22,224 nucleotides of DNA from JAAYAY01 sp964429355 (GTDB taxonomy: Bacteria; Planctomycetota; Planctomycetia; Pirellulales; Thermoguttaceae): contig CAYSCH010000129.1 in assembly GCA_964429355.1 (NCBI GenBank), positions 1 to 22,224 of the forward strand, read 5' to 3'. This document shows positions 8,692 to 17,500 of this stretch, one piece after another. The notes under the pieces were generated by a model that saw nothing but the letters and a program-made list of their open reading frames with translations, had not been told where the DNA came from and ran no database searches. Position 1 is the first letter of the stretch; every line of letters begins with the position of its first letter. The translations under genes and the position numbers were made by a program.

Positions 8692-9353
8692 GGGTCGGTT
8701 CCTTGCTTTGAGGGTTTTCGTGGGTCTGCGGCGCCGTCGTCGGGTGCCAAACCATGTCTCTCCGACGTCAGTTCGCCCAGAAGTTCCCTATACGACAGCC
8801 GGGTGTTTTGACAAGTACCTTGCACGAAGGCGGTCTTCTTCGGTTCGGCAATGCGATCCGCTCCCAGCGCGAGCAGCCTGTCGCGCTGCCGGAAATAGGA
8901 GGCGCTGGTTTCGCCATTGGCCCGGTCGGTTCTGAACAGAAACGTCGCAAGCAGCGCCCGAGAGGAGTTCTCCGCCTGAACGTCGGATGCGGGACATGGT
9001 ACATTCACACTGGGAGCCGTCAGTGGCTGCGGTGTATCGATCGAGCGATTCTGGGACAACTGTGACGTATCCGACGAGCCCGTGACTGCCACCGGCGCCG
9101 GCCGTAGCACAAAAAACGTCAGGAGAAAGGTGGCAGCGGAGGTGATCAGGATTGAAGCGGCAGACCGGGCCCAATGCAGGGCGGCCGCCGGCCTTCGGCG
9201 TTCCGCCTCGGCCGCGGCTCTGCCCGCTTCGAAAAGGAGTCGGTCTCGCTGAAGGCAGCCCGTGCTTGGCACAAGCGATGCCAATTGAGCCTCGAAGGCC
9301 TGCAGTTCGGGCGAGAGTTTTCGATCGGGCAGGTTTTCGTATTGATTGGCCAT
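8688..9353 (-). CDS. Single-pass membrane protein next to ECF sigma factor, putative anti-sigma/regulatory partner
   Basis: The 221-residue protein starts at ATG 9353 (MANQYENLP). AAGGAG on the minus strand (plus 9360-9365) lies 6 nt upstream, so this start is preferred over an in-frame one 42 nt earlier. The N-terminal cytoplasmic part (LSPELQAFEAQLASLVPS ... LQRDRLLFEAGRAA) resembles the short proteins that accompany ECF sigma genes in planctomycetes. One transmembrane helix is predicted at about residues 63-83 (ARSAASILITSAATFLLTFF). A low-complexity linker and a periplasmic or external tail (YFRQRDRLLALGADRIAEP ... SYRELLGEL) follow. No HxxxCxxC zinc anti-sigma motif is present, so it is not a classical ZAS-type protein. 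An anti-sigma role is inferred from position and topology. Its stop overlaps the next gene's start by 4 nt. Confidence 0.82.
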   Translation of the reverse strand: MANQYENLPDRKLSPELQAFEAQLASLVPSTGCLQRDRLLFEAGRAAAEAERRRPAAALHWARSAASILITSAATFLLTFFVLRPAPVAVTGSSDTSQLSQNRSIDTPQPLTAPSVNVPCPASDVQAENSSRALLATFLFRTDRANGETSASYFRQRDRLLALGADRIAEPKKTAFVQGTCQNTRLSYRELLGELTSERHGLAPDDGAADPRKPSKQGTDP

Positions 9354-9359
9354 CCGACG

Positions 9360-9365
9360 CTCCTT
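9360..9365 (-). promoter_or_regulatory. Ribosome binding site deciding the start of the membrane protein gene
   Basis: The minus strand reads AAGGAG here, 6 nt before ATG 9353. This is the best Shine-Dalgarno match in the minus-strand cluster and excludes the upstream in-frame start at 9395. Confidence 0.6.
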
Positions 9366-9437
9366 TGCGGTCCTATGATCGCGGCTTGTTGCCATGTCGA
9401 GACGGGATCTCGCCAGGTCGCTTCTCCGGCAGACAAT

Positions 9438-9941
9438 TCAATGTTCCGGCACTGGCGCGCTTCTCGGCTCTGCCCCGGTTATGAGCTTGCGCAAGGCGGC
9501 CAGGCCGGCTTCGTAGCGGCGGTGGGCTGTGCTGGTGGACACTCCGGTCAACCGGCCCACCTGTTCGAAGGAAAGTCCACCCCAGAGCCGGGCGATCACC
9601 GTCTCCCGTTGTTCCGGGAGAAGTTGGCTCAGTGCTTCTGTGGCTTCCTCCGCCGCGAGGCGTGCCTCGGATGAATCGCAGACCCACCAGCCACGTGGCT
9701 CGGCCCTGGCCGACTCCCGGTTGCGCCGCCGAGACTGCTGTCTCGCCTGACTGATGGCACCGTTGCGAACCACGCGGAAGAGCCAGGCCACCGGATCGGA
9801 AGGAAGCTCCTGTTGCCTGAAGAGCTGAATCAAGGCCTCCTGGACCACGTCCTCAGGCCACGCCGTCCACTGCCGCGCATAGAGGACCAGCGCGGCACCG
9901 TGTTCATCGTAAAGGCTTGTAAGGACTTCCGAGCCGATCAT
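9438..9941 (-). CDS. ECF-family RNA polymerase sigma factor
   Basis: The 167-residue protein starts at ATG 9941; an in-frame GTG at 9986 would add 15 residues. Sigma region 2 is at about 5-72 (LTSLYDEHGAALVLYARQW, DVVQEALIQLF as region 2.2, WLFRVVRNGAISQARQQSRR as 2.3/2.4). Region 4 is at about 103-154, with an HTH reading LSFEQVGRLTGVSTSTAHRR followed by YEAGLAALRKL. There is no region 1 or 3, as usual for ECF factors, and the length is normal. It directs RNA polymerase to a small regulon and is normally held inactive by a partner. The partner here is probably the membrane protein starting 84 nt downstream. Two secreted-protein genes follow in the same direction. A hairpin (9961-9990) lies immediately upstream of the ATG. 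Confidence 0.94.
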   Translation of the reverse strand: MIGSEVLTSLYDEHGAALVLYARQWTAWPEDVVQEALIQLFRQQELPSDPVAWLFRVVRNGAISQARQQSRRRNRESARAEPRGWWVCDSSEARLAAEEATEALSQLLPEQRETVIARLWGGLSFEQVGRLTGVSTSTAHRRYEAGLAALRKLITGAEPRSAPVPEH

Positions 9942-9960
9942 GGTCGTACCGCAAGGTTCA

Positions 9961-9990
9961 TCCGGTGTCTGCAATAAAGACGCCACCGGA
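9961..9990 (-). promoter_or_regulatory. Inverted repeat in the leader of the ECF sigma gene
   Basis: TCCGGTG (9961-9967) and CACCGGA (9984-9990) are perfect inverted arms around 16 nt. Part of the loop can also pair (TCT with AGA). With the ATG at 9941 it sits 19 nt before the start codon and could be an operator or an RNA hairpin affecting initiation. With the alternative GTG at 9986 it would be mostly coding. No promoter elements could be placed with confidence. Confidence 0.3.
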
Positions 9991-10390
9991 CGCAGTTTTT
10001 CCCAGAACGGAGCCCGGGTTTTTTGTCAGAATAGCCGGACGCGGATACTCCTGTCGCCTGGTTACCCGCAGCGGCGAAAGAGAAAGGGCAAGAGAATCAC
10101 GAACCGAGAGAGGCCATCCAACTGAACGGCTGACCCGAAAACCGGGAATCCGTTGTCGGTATCTGCAGTAGGGCCACCATTCTTCGGGCCCACAAATCGA
10201 GTTACAGGTTCCTTGATTTTCGTCAGTCCGCCATTATGCGGAAGACCGTCTGATGGGGGGTAGAACTTTGCTCTTCCCGGCCTTTTTTTGTGTTCCGTTC
10301 ACGGCAGCCTTGTGTCAAGAGTTGTTCCGACACATGAGGCCTCCACGGGCTGAAGCGGCTTCACGCGAGCCAGTTGCTTACAACCGTCGT

Positions 10391-10427
10391 GTGCCACTGG
10401 CGTTTCGCGGTTTCGCCAGTGCCGTGC
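10391..10427. repeat. Inverted repeat of the GTGCCACTGGC type, copy A
   Basis: CACTGGCG at 10395-10402 and CGCCAGTG at 10414-10421 form an 8-bp perfect stem around 11 nt. The flanks read GTGC on the left and CCGTGC on the right, extending the symmetry with slippage. Short inverted repeats of the form GTGCCACTGGC...GCCAGTGCC are, from memory, scattered in planctomycete genomes. This looks like a diverged member. Confidence 0.4.
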
Positions 10428-10444
10428 GTGGTCTAAGGCACGCA
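10425..10444. repeat. Short hairpin next to repeat copy A
   Basis: TGCGTG (10425-10430) and CACGCA (10439-10444) are inverted around an 8-nt loop. It directly follows copy A and may be part of the same element. There is no T-tract, so a terminator role is not supported. Confidence 0.25.
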
Positions 10445-10584
10445 GTTACGTACCACTACTATACCAGCGTATTCCTGACGAGACACGCCACAGTCCTCCC
10501 AGTGGGTCGCTCCTGCCGGGTGCAGCCAGCAACTTCATTCGCCGGGCATGACTCCCGTCGGCTCCATCCGCTTGTACCCTTCGT

Positions 10585-10619
10585 GTGCCACTTGTGCCAG
10601 CCTACTTGTTGGCAGTGCC
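10585..10619. repeat. Inverted repeat of the GTGCCACTGGC type, copy B (diverged)
   Basis: The stretch begins GTGCCACTTGTGCCA and ends TTGGCAGTGCC. TGCCA (10595-10599) pairs with TGGCA (10610-10614), and the outer GTGCCACT and AGTGCC segments are related to copy A about 190 nt away. It is more decayed than copy A. Confidence 0.35.
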
Positions 10620-10889
10620 TGACAAACCGCATGCAAACACAGCACTGGACCGGCGCCCCCGTTCGCCCGTATCGTTATAGTTGTATCGTACTCATACTAT
10701 TAGCTTATGCCCGGTTCACCCGATGCCGATGAATCTCTGGTCCTCGATTTCTCGGAATCGACTTGCCCGCCCCGGTCCCCAGGATCGCTGAGGTACCACG
10801 CGGGGCAGACCGGAGCGTCTCCAGGCAGGCCGCTAATCGCGGACGGCGATCCCTGATTCCTCCAGACGTGACTCACCGGCACACCACCT

Positions 10890-11068
10890 CCGATCCCGGG
10901 ACCGGCGTTGCCGTGTTCGGGACCGAGGGCCACGACCAGTTCATCTTCTCTGCCGCCGGCTCGCGAACGGTCAGTATCAACGGTGCCCCCTGCCAGTTCC
11001 TCGACGCCGAGATCAACCTGCTCCAATTCGATGCCGGACCGGGTGGCGACCGCGCGGAGATGCTCTGA
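10890..11068 (+). pseudogene. Remnant of a bacterial surface-protein repeat domain (VFGTxGxDxFxF type)
   Basis: One plus-strand frame reads GVAVFGTEGHDQFIFSAAG, then RTVSINGAPCQFLDAEINLL and QFDAGPGGDRAEML before a TGA at 11066-11068. This matches a repeat I know from large planctomycete surface proteins (V.GT.gdD.f.F..g....V.inG..y.f.a..i..i.fdgg.GnD.a.L). The domain is cut off on both sides. No start codon with a signal peptide precedes it and the frame upstream is unrelated. In another frame around 10722-10760, DADESLVLDFSES resembles a second piece of such a protein, which would require a frameshift. I read it as a decayed gene, possibly from a relative of the giant gene starting 513 nt later. 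Confidence 0.4.
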
Positions 11069-11419
11069 CCGCACGACTGTCAGCCCGTTCTTTTCACTCC
11101 CAACTCAAGCCCGCACAACACGGCGACACGCCGTAGCCACATCGGGTGCGCCGGTGAACCGTTACCCATCAAATCTCCCCCTCTCGAGTGGTCTCGCCTC
11201 GCCACGCAGGATCCAGGCAGCAATGCACGGGCTCATCTGAACCTTGGGCAACGGTTTCCATGCGTTCCAAGAACTATCCCAGATTCATAGCGAAGGTCCC
11301 CACACGCGGAAAATGGCAGGATCGGCAACAATCCAGGATCGCCTCTGAATGCTTCGGGCAAATCCCACGACCAAACAACCCCAATTTGCCACACTGAACC
11401 GACCATTTTCCCCGACTAG

Positions 11420-11448
11420 TTGACGCCGGTGTTCGGGTTGACTACGGT
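11420..11448 (+). promoter_or_regulatory. Weak candidate housekeeping promoter before the giant surface-protein gene
   Basis: TTGACG (11420-11425), 17 nt, then TACGGT (11443-11448), about 134 nt before the start codon. The -35 matches 5 of 6 bases and the -10 only 3 of 6, so this is a guess from spacing and position. Confidence 0.15.
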
Positions 11449-11566
11449 AGACCGCGCATTCTCGATCGGCCGTAATTGTCGATCTTGAGAGGAAACCCGT
11501 CGCCCCGTTGCCCTTGGGGTATCGATGGACGCCGGCTTGATTTGCATCGACTGTTCTTCAGCACAT

Positions 11567-11576
11567 AGGAAGGGGG
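11567..11576 (+). promoter_or_regulatory. Ribosome binding site of the giant surface-protein gene
   Basis: AGGAAGGGGG ends 5 nt before ATG 11582. It supports this start, which also puts the LEPR-XLL-type motif at residues 45-51, the usual distance from the N-terminus. Confidence 0.6.
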
Positions 11577-11581
11577 CAGAC

Positions 11582-14500
11582 ATGTCGACTCGCTTCAATT
11601 TCTTTGGACGAAGCAGGGGTAACGCGGAGGGGTGCCGTTCGAAAAGCAACTGCTCACCGAGCCGGCGTGGGTGCGGAGCTCATCTGCGTTCCAGGTCGTT
11701 GCAGATCGAGCCCTTGGAAGATCGCATGCTGCTGGCGATTATCAACTGGGACGGTGGTGGTGGTAATACCCTGTGGAGCAACACGTTGAACTGGTCGAGC
11801 GACCAGTTGCCGGGACCGGATGACGAGGTCACCATCTCCGCCGCCGTAACGCACGACAGTGGCAACACGCAGGTCGCCAGTCTCACGCTGCAGGATTCCT
11901 TCTCGATTACCGGGGGAACACTGAATGTAACCGGCGAGTTTTTGGCCGCGGCCGGCAAGTCGATAACAGCCCAGGGATCGGGCGTTTCGTTGGATGCAGC
12001 CGGAGAGGCGGTCATCAACGGTGTTGATCTCTATGTGAAGTCCGGCGCAAGCATGGACTTCAGCACGACGGACACCGTCACGAACACGACTGACCAGATG
12101 TTTTGGACCGTGACTGGTTCGGGCAGTGCCCTGCGGTTTGTGAACCTGAGAACGATCGACAACGGAACGAGCAATCACCAGGACGTCTACCTGCGTGCGT
12201 TCCAGGGCGGTGAGCTCGATCTTTCGTCGGTCAACGAGTTGATCGATCCCAACTCGGGAGATCAACGCGGGCGTTCGATTCAGGTGAAAGCGGAAGGTGT
12301 CGGCAGCGTGGTCAAGCTCAACAGCTTACAGAACTTCGTCGATTACAGTGCCAGCACGACTTCGGCAGCCGACTGGCAGGAGGAGTACTCGCGATTGGAG
12401 GCTCTTCAGGGAGGCGCGATCCAACTCGGCGCTCTCACCTCGGTTCGCGGCGTCTATCTGCCGTTAGACGGCACGGGAACCATCGATACAACCACCTTTG
12501 TGGATTTCAAGTACGGCCGGATTGAGGTCAGCAATGAGGCGGCCAATCTCAGTGCGATCCGCAACGCTTATTCGACGGATTTCGTCATCAACGGCGTGAA
12601 TGCGGAGTTGAATTCGTTGACATCGGCGGCCACTGGCAGCTTCGCCATCAATGGGTTCGACGTGGACCTCTCCAGTCTGACCGATGTGGACGGGGTCGAC
12701 TTGGCGGTCAGCGGTGGCGTTGCCATCGAGCTTCCTGGCGTGATCACCGTCACGAACACGACTGACCAGATGTTTTGGACCGTGACTGGTTCGGGCAGTG
12801 CCCTGCGGTTTGTGAACCTGAGAACGATCGACAACGGAACGAGCAATCACCAGGACGTCTACCTGCGTGCGTTCCAGGGCGGTGAGCTCGATCTTTCGTC
12901 GGTCAACGAGTTGATCGATCCCAACTCGGGAGATCAACGCGGGCGTTCGATTCAGGTGAAAGCGGAAGGTGTCGGCAGCGTGGTCAAGCTCAACAGCTTA
13001 CAGAACTTCGTCGATTACAGTGCCAGCACGACTTCGGCAGCCGACTGGCAGGAGGAGTACTCGCGATTGGAGGCTCTTCAGGGAGGCGCGATCCAACTCG
13101 GCGCTCTCACCTCGGTTCGCGGCGTCTATCTGCCGTTAGACGGCACGGGAACCATCCTCGCCGGCATTTTGGATATTGGCACCTCCTCCTGGCTCACCGG
13201 CAGCGGCGAAATCGTGGGCAACCTGATCAACCGGGCAACAGTCACTGCCGGCAACCTGCCCCAAGGACTGACTGTCCACGGCGACTACACCCAGACGCCC
13301 ACGGGCAAACTGGTCGTCAACGTCGACGGGCCCGTCGAGAACAACAACTACTCGCTGCTCCGTGTGGACGGAGAGGCTGACCTCAAAGGTACGCTCGATA
13401 TCCAGCGTGCCAGCAGCTACGTTCCCAATCTGCTTACGGACTACGCCGTTCTTGCCGCCGAGACAGTCAACGGCCAGTTCACCACCGTAACCGGAGGCGA
13501 TATCAGCCCCGATCCGGATCTGACCGCCCACTACGGATCGAGCGTGGTCGTCCTCTCCCGGGCCTTCGGACGGGCAGCCCTGGCCGAATACGCCCATGAG
13601 AATACGGTGGCCGGACAGTCGGTATTCTTCGACGTGCAGCAGGTCTCCGACGGGCGGGTCGAGTTCGCCCTGTTCGATCCTGAAAACAACCTGGTATTTG
13701 TTTCCAACGCCACCCCCACCACCCCGGACCTGGGCGACGGCGGGCCCTTTGTGCTGACCGAAGCGGGAACGTACACGGTGCGTATCTACGGCGATCCCCT
13801 CGAAAACCCGGTTTACGTATGGGACATGGTGAATGTTCCCCCCACGGAGGTTCGGCCCCTGGCCGTTAACCAGACCGCCGCGGGCCAGATCGGCACTCCC
13901 GGCCAGACTCAGCGGTGGCAGCTTGAGGTGGGATCGCCGCGGGAGGTGACGCTCGACGTCCAGTCGATCCTGGGAACGGGCCAACAACTGGCGTTCACGC
14001 TCCTGGCACCCGACGGGCGGGCCCTGTCGCGAACCACCGCGTCGGCCGAATCGCCGGATGATGCCGACTCGCGCACACTCATGCTCGACCAGTTGGGAAC
14101 TTACACGTTGGTGGTGGATGGAGTGGGCGACGATACGGCCGCTTACCAGTTTGCCCTGCTGGGCACGGCTGCCGACACGCCGCACATCGTGTCCCATGCG
14201 GTGACCGGCGACCAGGCCGATACGATCAACCAGGCGCACTTCCATTTTGACCGGGCCATGGATACGAGCGAGGGGAATTTTACCCTGGCCGACGACCTGG
14301 TCCGCTTCGAGAACCGGGATGGCCAGTTGACGCCTCTCGCCGCCACATGGGAAGACGCCGACACCCTGGTGATCACGTTTGCCCCCCTGCCGGCCGACCA
14401 GCCGGTTTCCATGGTTCTCGGGCCCCATATCACCAGTGCCGATGGGATGCTGCTCGATCAGGACGGCGACGGCCTGCCAGGCGAGGAGTCGGACGATCAG

Positions 14501-17500
14501 TATTCGGCCACCTTGTATTTCGACGCGAAGGGGCCCCGCGTGTTTGTCACCGAGCCGGCCGTGCGGGCCTCGGCGCCGCTGGACCACATCACCTTCCACT
14601 TCAGCGAACCCATTGTGGGGAGCACCTTCACCCTGGCGGACGTCACCGCATTCACCGGCCCCGGCGGCAACCTGCTCGGCCAGTTGACGGGCCGGGTCGT
14701 GGGCGTGGATTATGCAACGGTCTATTTTGCCGAACAGACCCAGAGCGGCCAGTACTCGATCTCGATCGGCCCCAACCTGACGGACGCCGCCGGGAACCTC
14801 ATGGATCAAGACGGCGACGGGGTGACAGGCGATGCGTTTTCGATGACCCTCGACGTTCATTCGCCCAACTTGGTGGTCGAATCGGTCGGTAACCCGATCC
14901 CTGCCACCTACGGCGACACCCTGGATCTGACGTGGACGGTTCGCAACGATGGCGGCGATGCGGCGGCCGGCGTGTGGTGGGACTATGTCTATCTCTCGAA
15001 GGACGCCACATGGGACTTGGGCGACGCGCTCGTAGGCAAGGCCATCTACGACAGTGGCACCTCGGGCGCCGTGGCGGCCAGCGGCGGCCTGTATACGGGC
15101 ACGCTCTCGGCCCCCATGCCCGGGGTGCTGCCGGGCGATTACCACGTGATCGTGCGGAGCAACCTCCTCCAGGGGCTGGCCGAATCGAACTATGCCGACA
15201 ACCGGGCCGCCTCAGCCAGTGCGGCCCATTTCGATCTGCCGGTGCTTGCAGACGCCGTGGCCGATACGGGCGAAGTCGACTACCGCGAGGCACTCTACTA
15301 TCGGATCGACGTCACGGCGGAGCAGGCAGGCGGCTCGATTCTGCTCAAGTTCGGCACAAGCGACACGACCGTGGCGAACGAACTCTACGTGCGAAAGGGG
15401 GCATTGCCCACGCGGGGCGAGTACGATGTGCGCTCGTCGCAGGGCCTGGCGTCGAACCAGTGGCTGATCCTTTCGCCGCTCCAGCCCGGCACCTATTACG
15501 TCATGGCCCTGGCCGCCCCGGACCAGCAGCAGATGGGCACGTTGGGAAACTACAGCTCGCAGATCGACGTGTACGTGGCGGGCGAATTTGAAGTGGTCGA
15601 CGCCCACTTCGGTCGTGGCGGCACGGCGGGGAACCGCACCATCGAGATCAACGGCGTCAATTTCGATCGCACGATCACGGTCAGCCTCAGCGACGGGGCA
15701 GGGTTCACCCAAGAGGCCATCAGCTACTACCGCGTCGGCCCCGAAAAGCTCTATGCCACGTTCGACCTGACGCAGGTATCACCGGGCGTCTACGACGTGG
15801 TCCTGGAGAACTCGGCGGGGCAAGAGCAGGTTGTGGCCGCGGGGTTCGAGGTGGTCTATACGGCGGAGGTGCCGGAAATCGATGTCAACATCACGGCCCC
15901 GCCGGCGTTTCGGCGGGTGTTTCATGCGCCATGGGTGCATTTCCCGGTCACGGTGAGTTGGAGCAACAACGGCCTGAACGACATCACGCTGCCGATGCTC
16001 CAGTTCGTCAGCACCGAGCCCTTCGGCCCGAGCACCAGCGCAGTGCTGAGCGGACACGGCACGAACGTGGACACCTTCTTCGGCCTGGGCGACAGCGAGA
16101 CCGTGCCAGGCCTGCTGATGCCCGGCGAAGCAGGCATTGCGACCCATCAGGTTGTTCCCCGCCCGCAGCAACAGGTCAGCGGCAACGAGCATGTCAGCTA
16201 CACGGTCATCCCCTTCTATGACGAGCCGGCGGAGCTGTTCAACTGGGATGGCGAGAAGGCCGGGTTGCGTCCATCTTACCTCAACTCTCAGGAGGAATTG
16301 GACTCCGTTTTCGAGCAGTTCAAAGCCGCCATGGGCCCAACCAACGCCGACTACCTCCGTGTGCTGTGGGAAAGCTCCCTGACCCTTCCGTCAGTTCCCG
16401 AGGGCGTCTGGGACGCCACTGAGGCAATGGTGCAAGAGGCGTTCGATCGTTTCGCGGCCACGGTGACACCGTCGATTATCGGAAAAATCGATTACGCGAC
16501 CTTCGATATCGCCATCAAGGAATTGACGGTCACAGCCGTGAACACGGAGAGTTTCGAAGCGACGACTGGGCCGGTTCGTCTCGACGGTTCATTTGTCTTC
16601 CCGAACATCGGCCCGGGTGAGTACGAACTGATGGTCACCGGCGGCGCGGTTACGACTGATCCCCGTGTGTTGGTTACTGTCCCTGACGGCGGGCCGGCCA
16701 ACGTTGATGTGCCCGTTCTTTGGGGCGCAGCCTTGACGGGCTCCGTTGAGGACACGGCCGGCCAGCCGCTAGCTGGCGCTGCCGTCCGGCTCCAGTCGGC
16801 GGGACTGGGCCTCAGCTATGCGGCAGTTGCCGATGGCAACGGGGCGTTCACCGTGGCAGACATCTACCCGACCACGTATGACATAACCGTCGAGGCGAAC
16901 GGCTTCGTCGACCACAAATCCGTCCTTGCGCTCACTCCCGCAGAATTTGCGAACCAGACCTTCAGGCTAACCGAGGGCGCAACCGTGTCCGGCACGGTCA
17001 CCGATGCCGACACCGAGTCTCCCGTTGCCGAGGCGGAGGTCTGGGCCAGGAATACGGACAACGGCGATGTCGAACTCGCCATCACCGACGCCAACGGCGC
17101 ATTCCAGTTTCAGGGCCTCCCCACCGGCCAGTGGGAGCTGACCGTCAGCCACATCCAGTACGTTGATTCCGAGCCTGCATTTCCATATATTGCCTACAAT
17201 TCGCCGGTCTCGCAGGATTTCCAAATTCGACTGGGTGCTTCCGTCTCCGGCACGGTGACCGACGAGTCCGGCGCGCCTATCGCCCATGCACTCCTGACTC
17301 TCCAAGGCGATGGTGTCTTCGAGACGGCAATCTCAGACGAAGCCGGTCAGTACACCGTCACGAGCATGCCCGCCGGCGACTTCAACCTGTCGATCAGCGC
17401 AGACGGCTTTGCGCCTCTGACGATGGCCATCGACGGACTAAGTGCGCAGGAGCAGCGCGTGGGCGAGGATGTTACCCTCAGTGCCGGCCGGTCCGTCGCG

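Larger units (their letters stand above)
9942..11581. other. 1.6-kb gene-poor intergenic region between divergent units
   Basis: No intact gene convinces me. Open frames here (for example 10253-10732 on the plus strand) have Cys/Arg/His-rich translations without family signatures or signal sequences. What I can see: the hairpin in the sigma leader, two GTGCCACTGGC-type inverted repeats (10391-10427, 10585-10619), a small hairpin (10425-10444), a fragment resembling a surface-protein repeat domain (10890-11068), a 6-bp stem hairpin (ACGGCG/CGCCGT, 11120-11134) and a weak possible promoter before the giant gene. It must contain the promoters of both flanking divergent units. Confidence 0.6.

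Noticed and set aside
7417..8811. 464-codon open stretch on the plus strand
   Set aside because: It covers the 485-residue secreted protein gene, which has a signal peptide and ATGA coupling on the minus strand. The plus frame has no such support.
9146..9674. Open frames overlapping the sigma and membrane-partner genes on either strand
   Set aside because: They conflict with the well-supported sigma factor and its partner and show no domains.
10020..10300. T-runs after GC-rich words (near 10018-10023 and 10281-10288) as intrinsic terminators
   Set aside because: I could not find a stable stem directly before either T-run.
10253..10732. 159-codon plus-strand open frame in the gene-poor region
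   Set aside because: The translation is rich in Cys, His and Arg, spans the inverted repeats, and has no ribosome binding site or family signature.
11654..12937. Two minus-strand open frames sharing an identical N-terminal block
   Set aside because: The shared block is the reverse of the 412-bp direct repeat in the giant gene, not a duplicated minus-strand gene.
12073..13156. The 412-bp repeats as a mobile element or CRISPR-like array
   Set aside because: Only two copies exist, both are coding in frame, and there are no terminal inverted repeats, target duplications or regular spacers.
13136..15145. 669-codon open stretch on the minus strand
   Set aside because: It lies opposite the continuous plus-strand giant gene. 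The translation is Gly/Arg/His/Val-rich without domains, a shadow of GC-ending codons.
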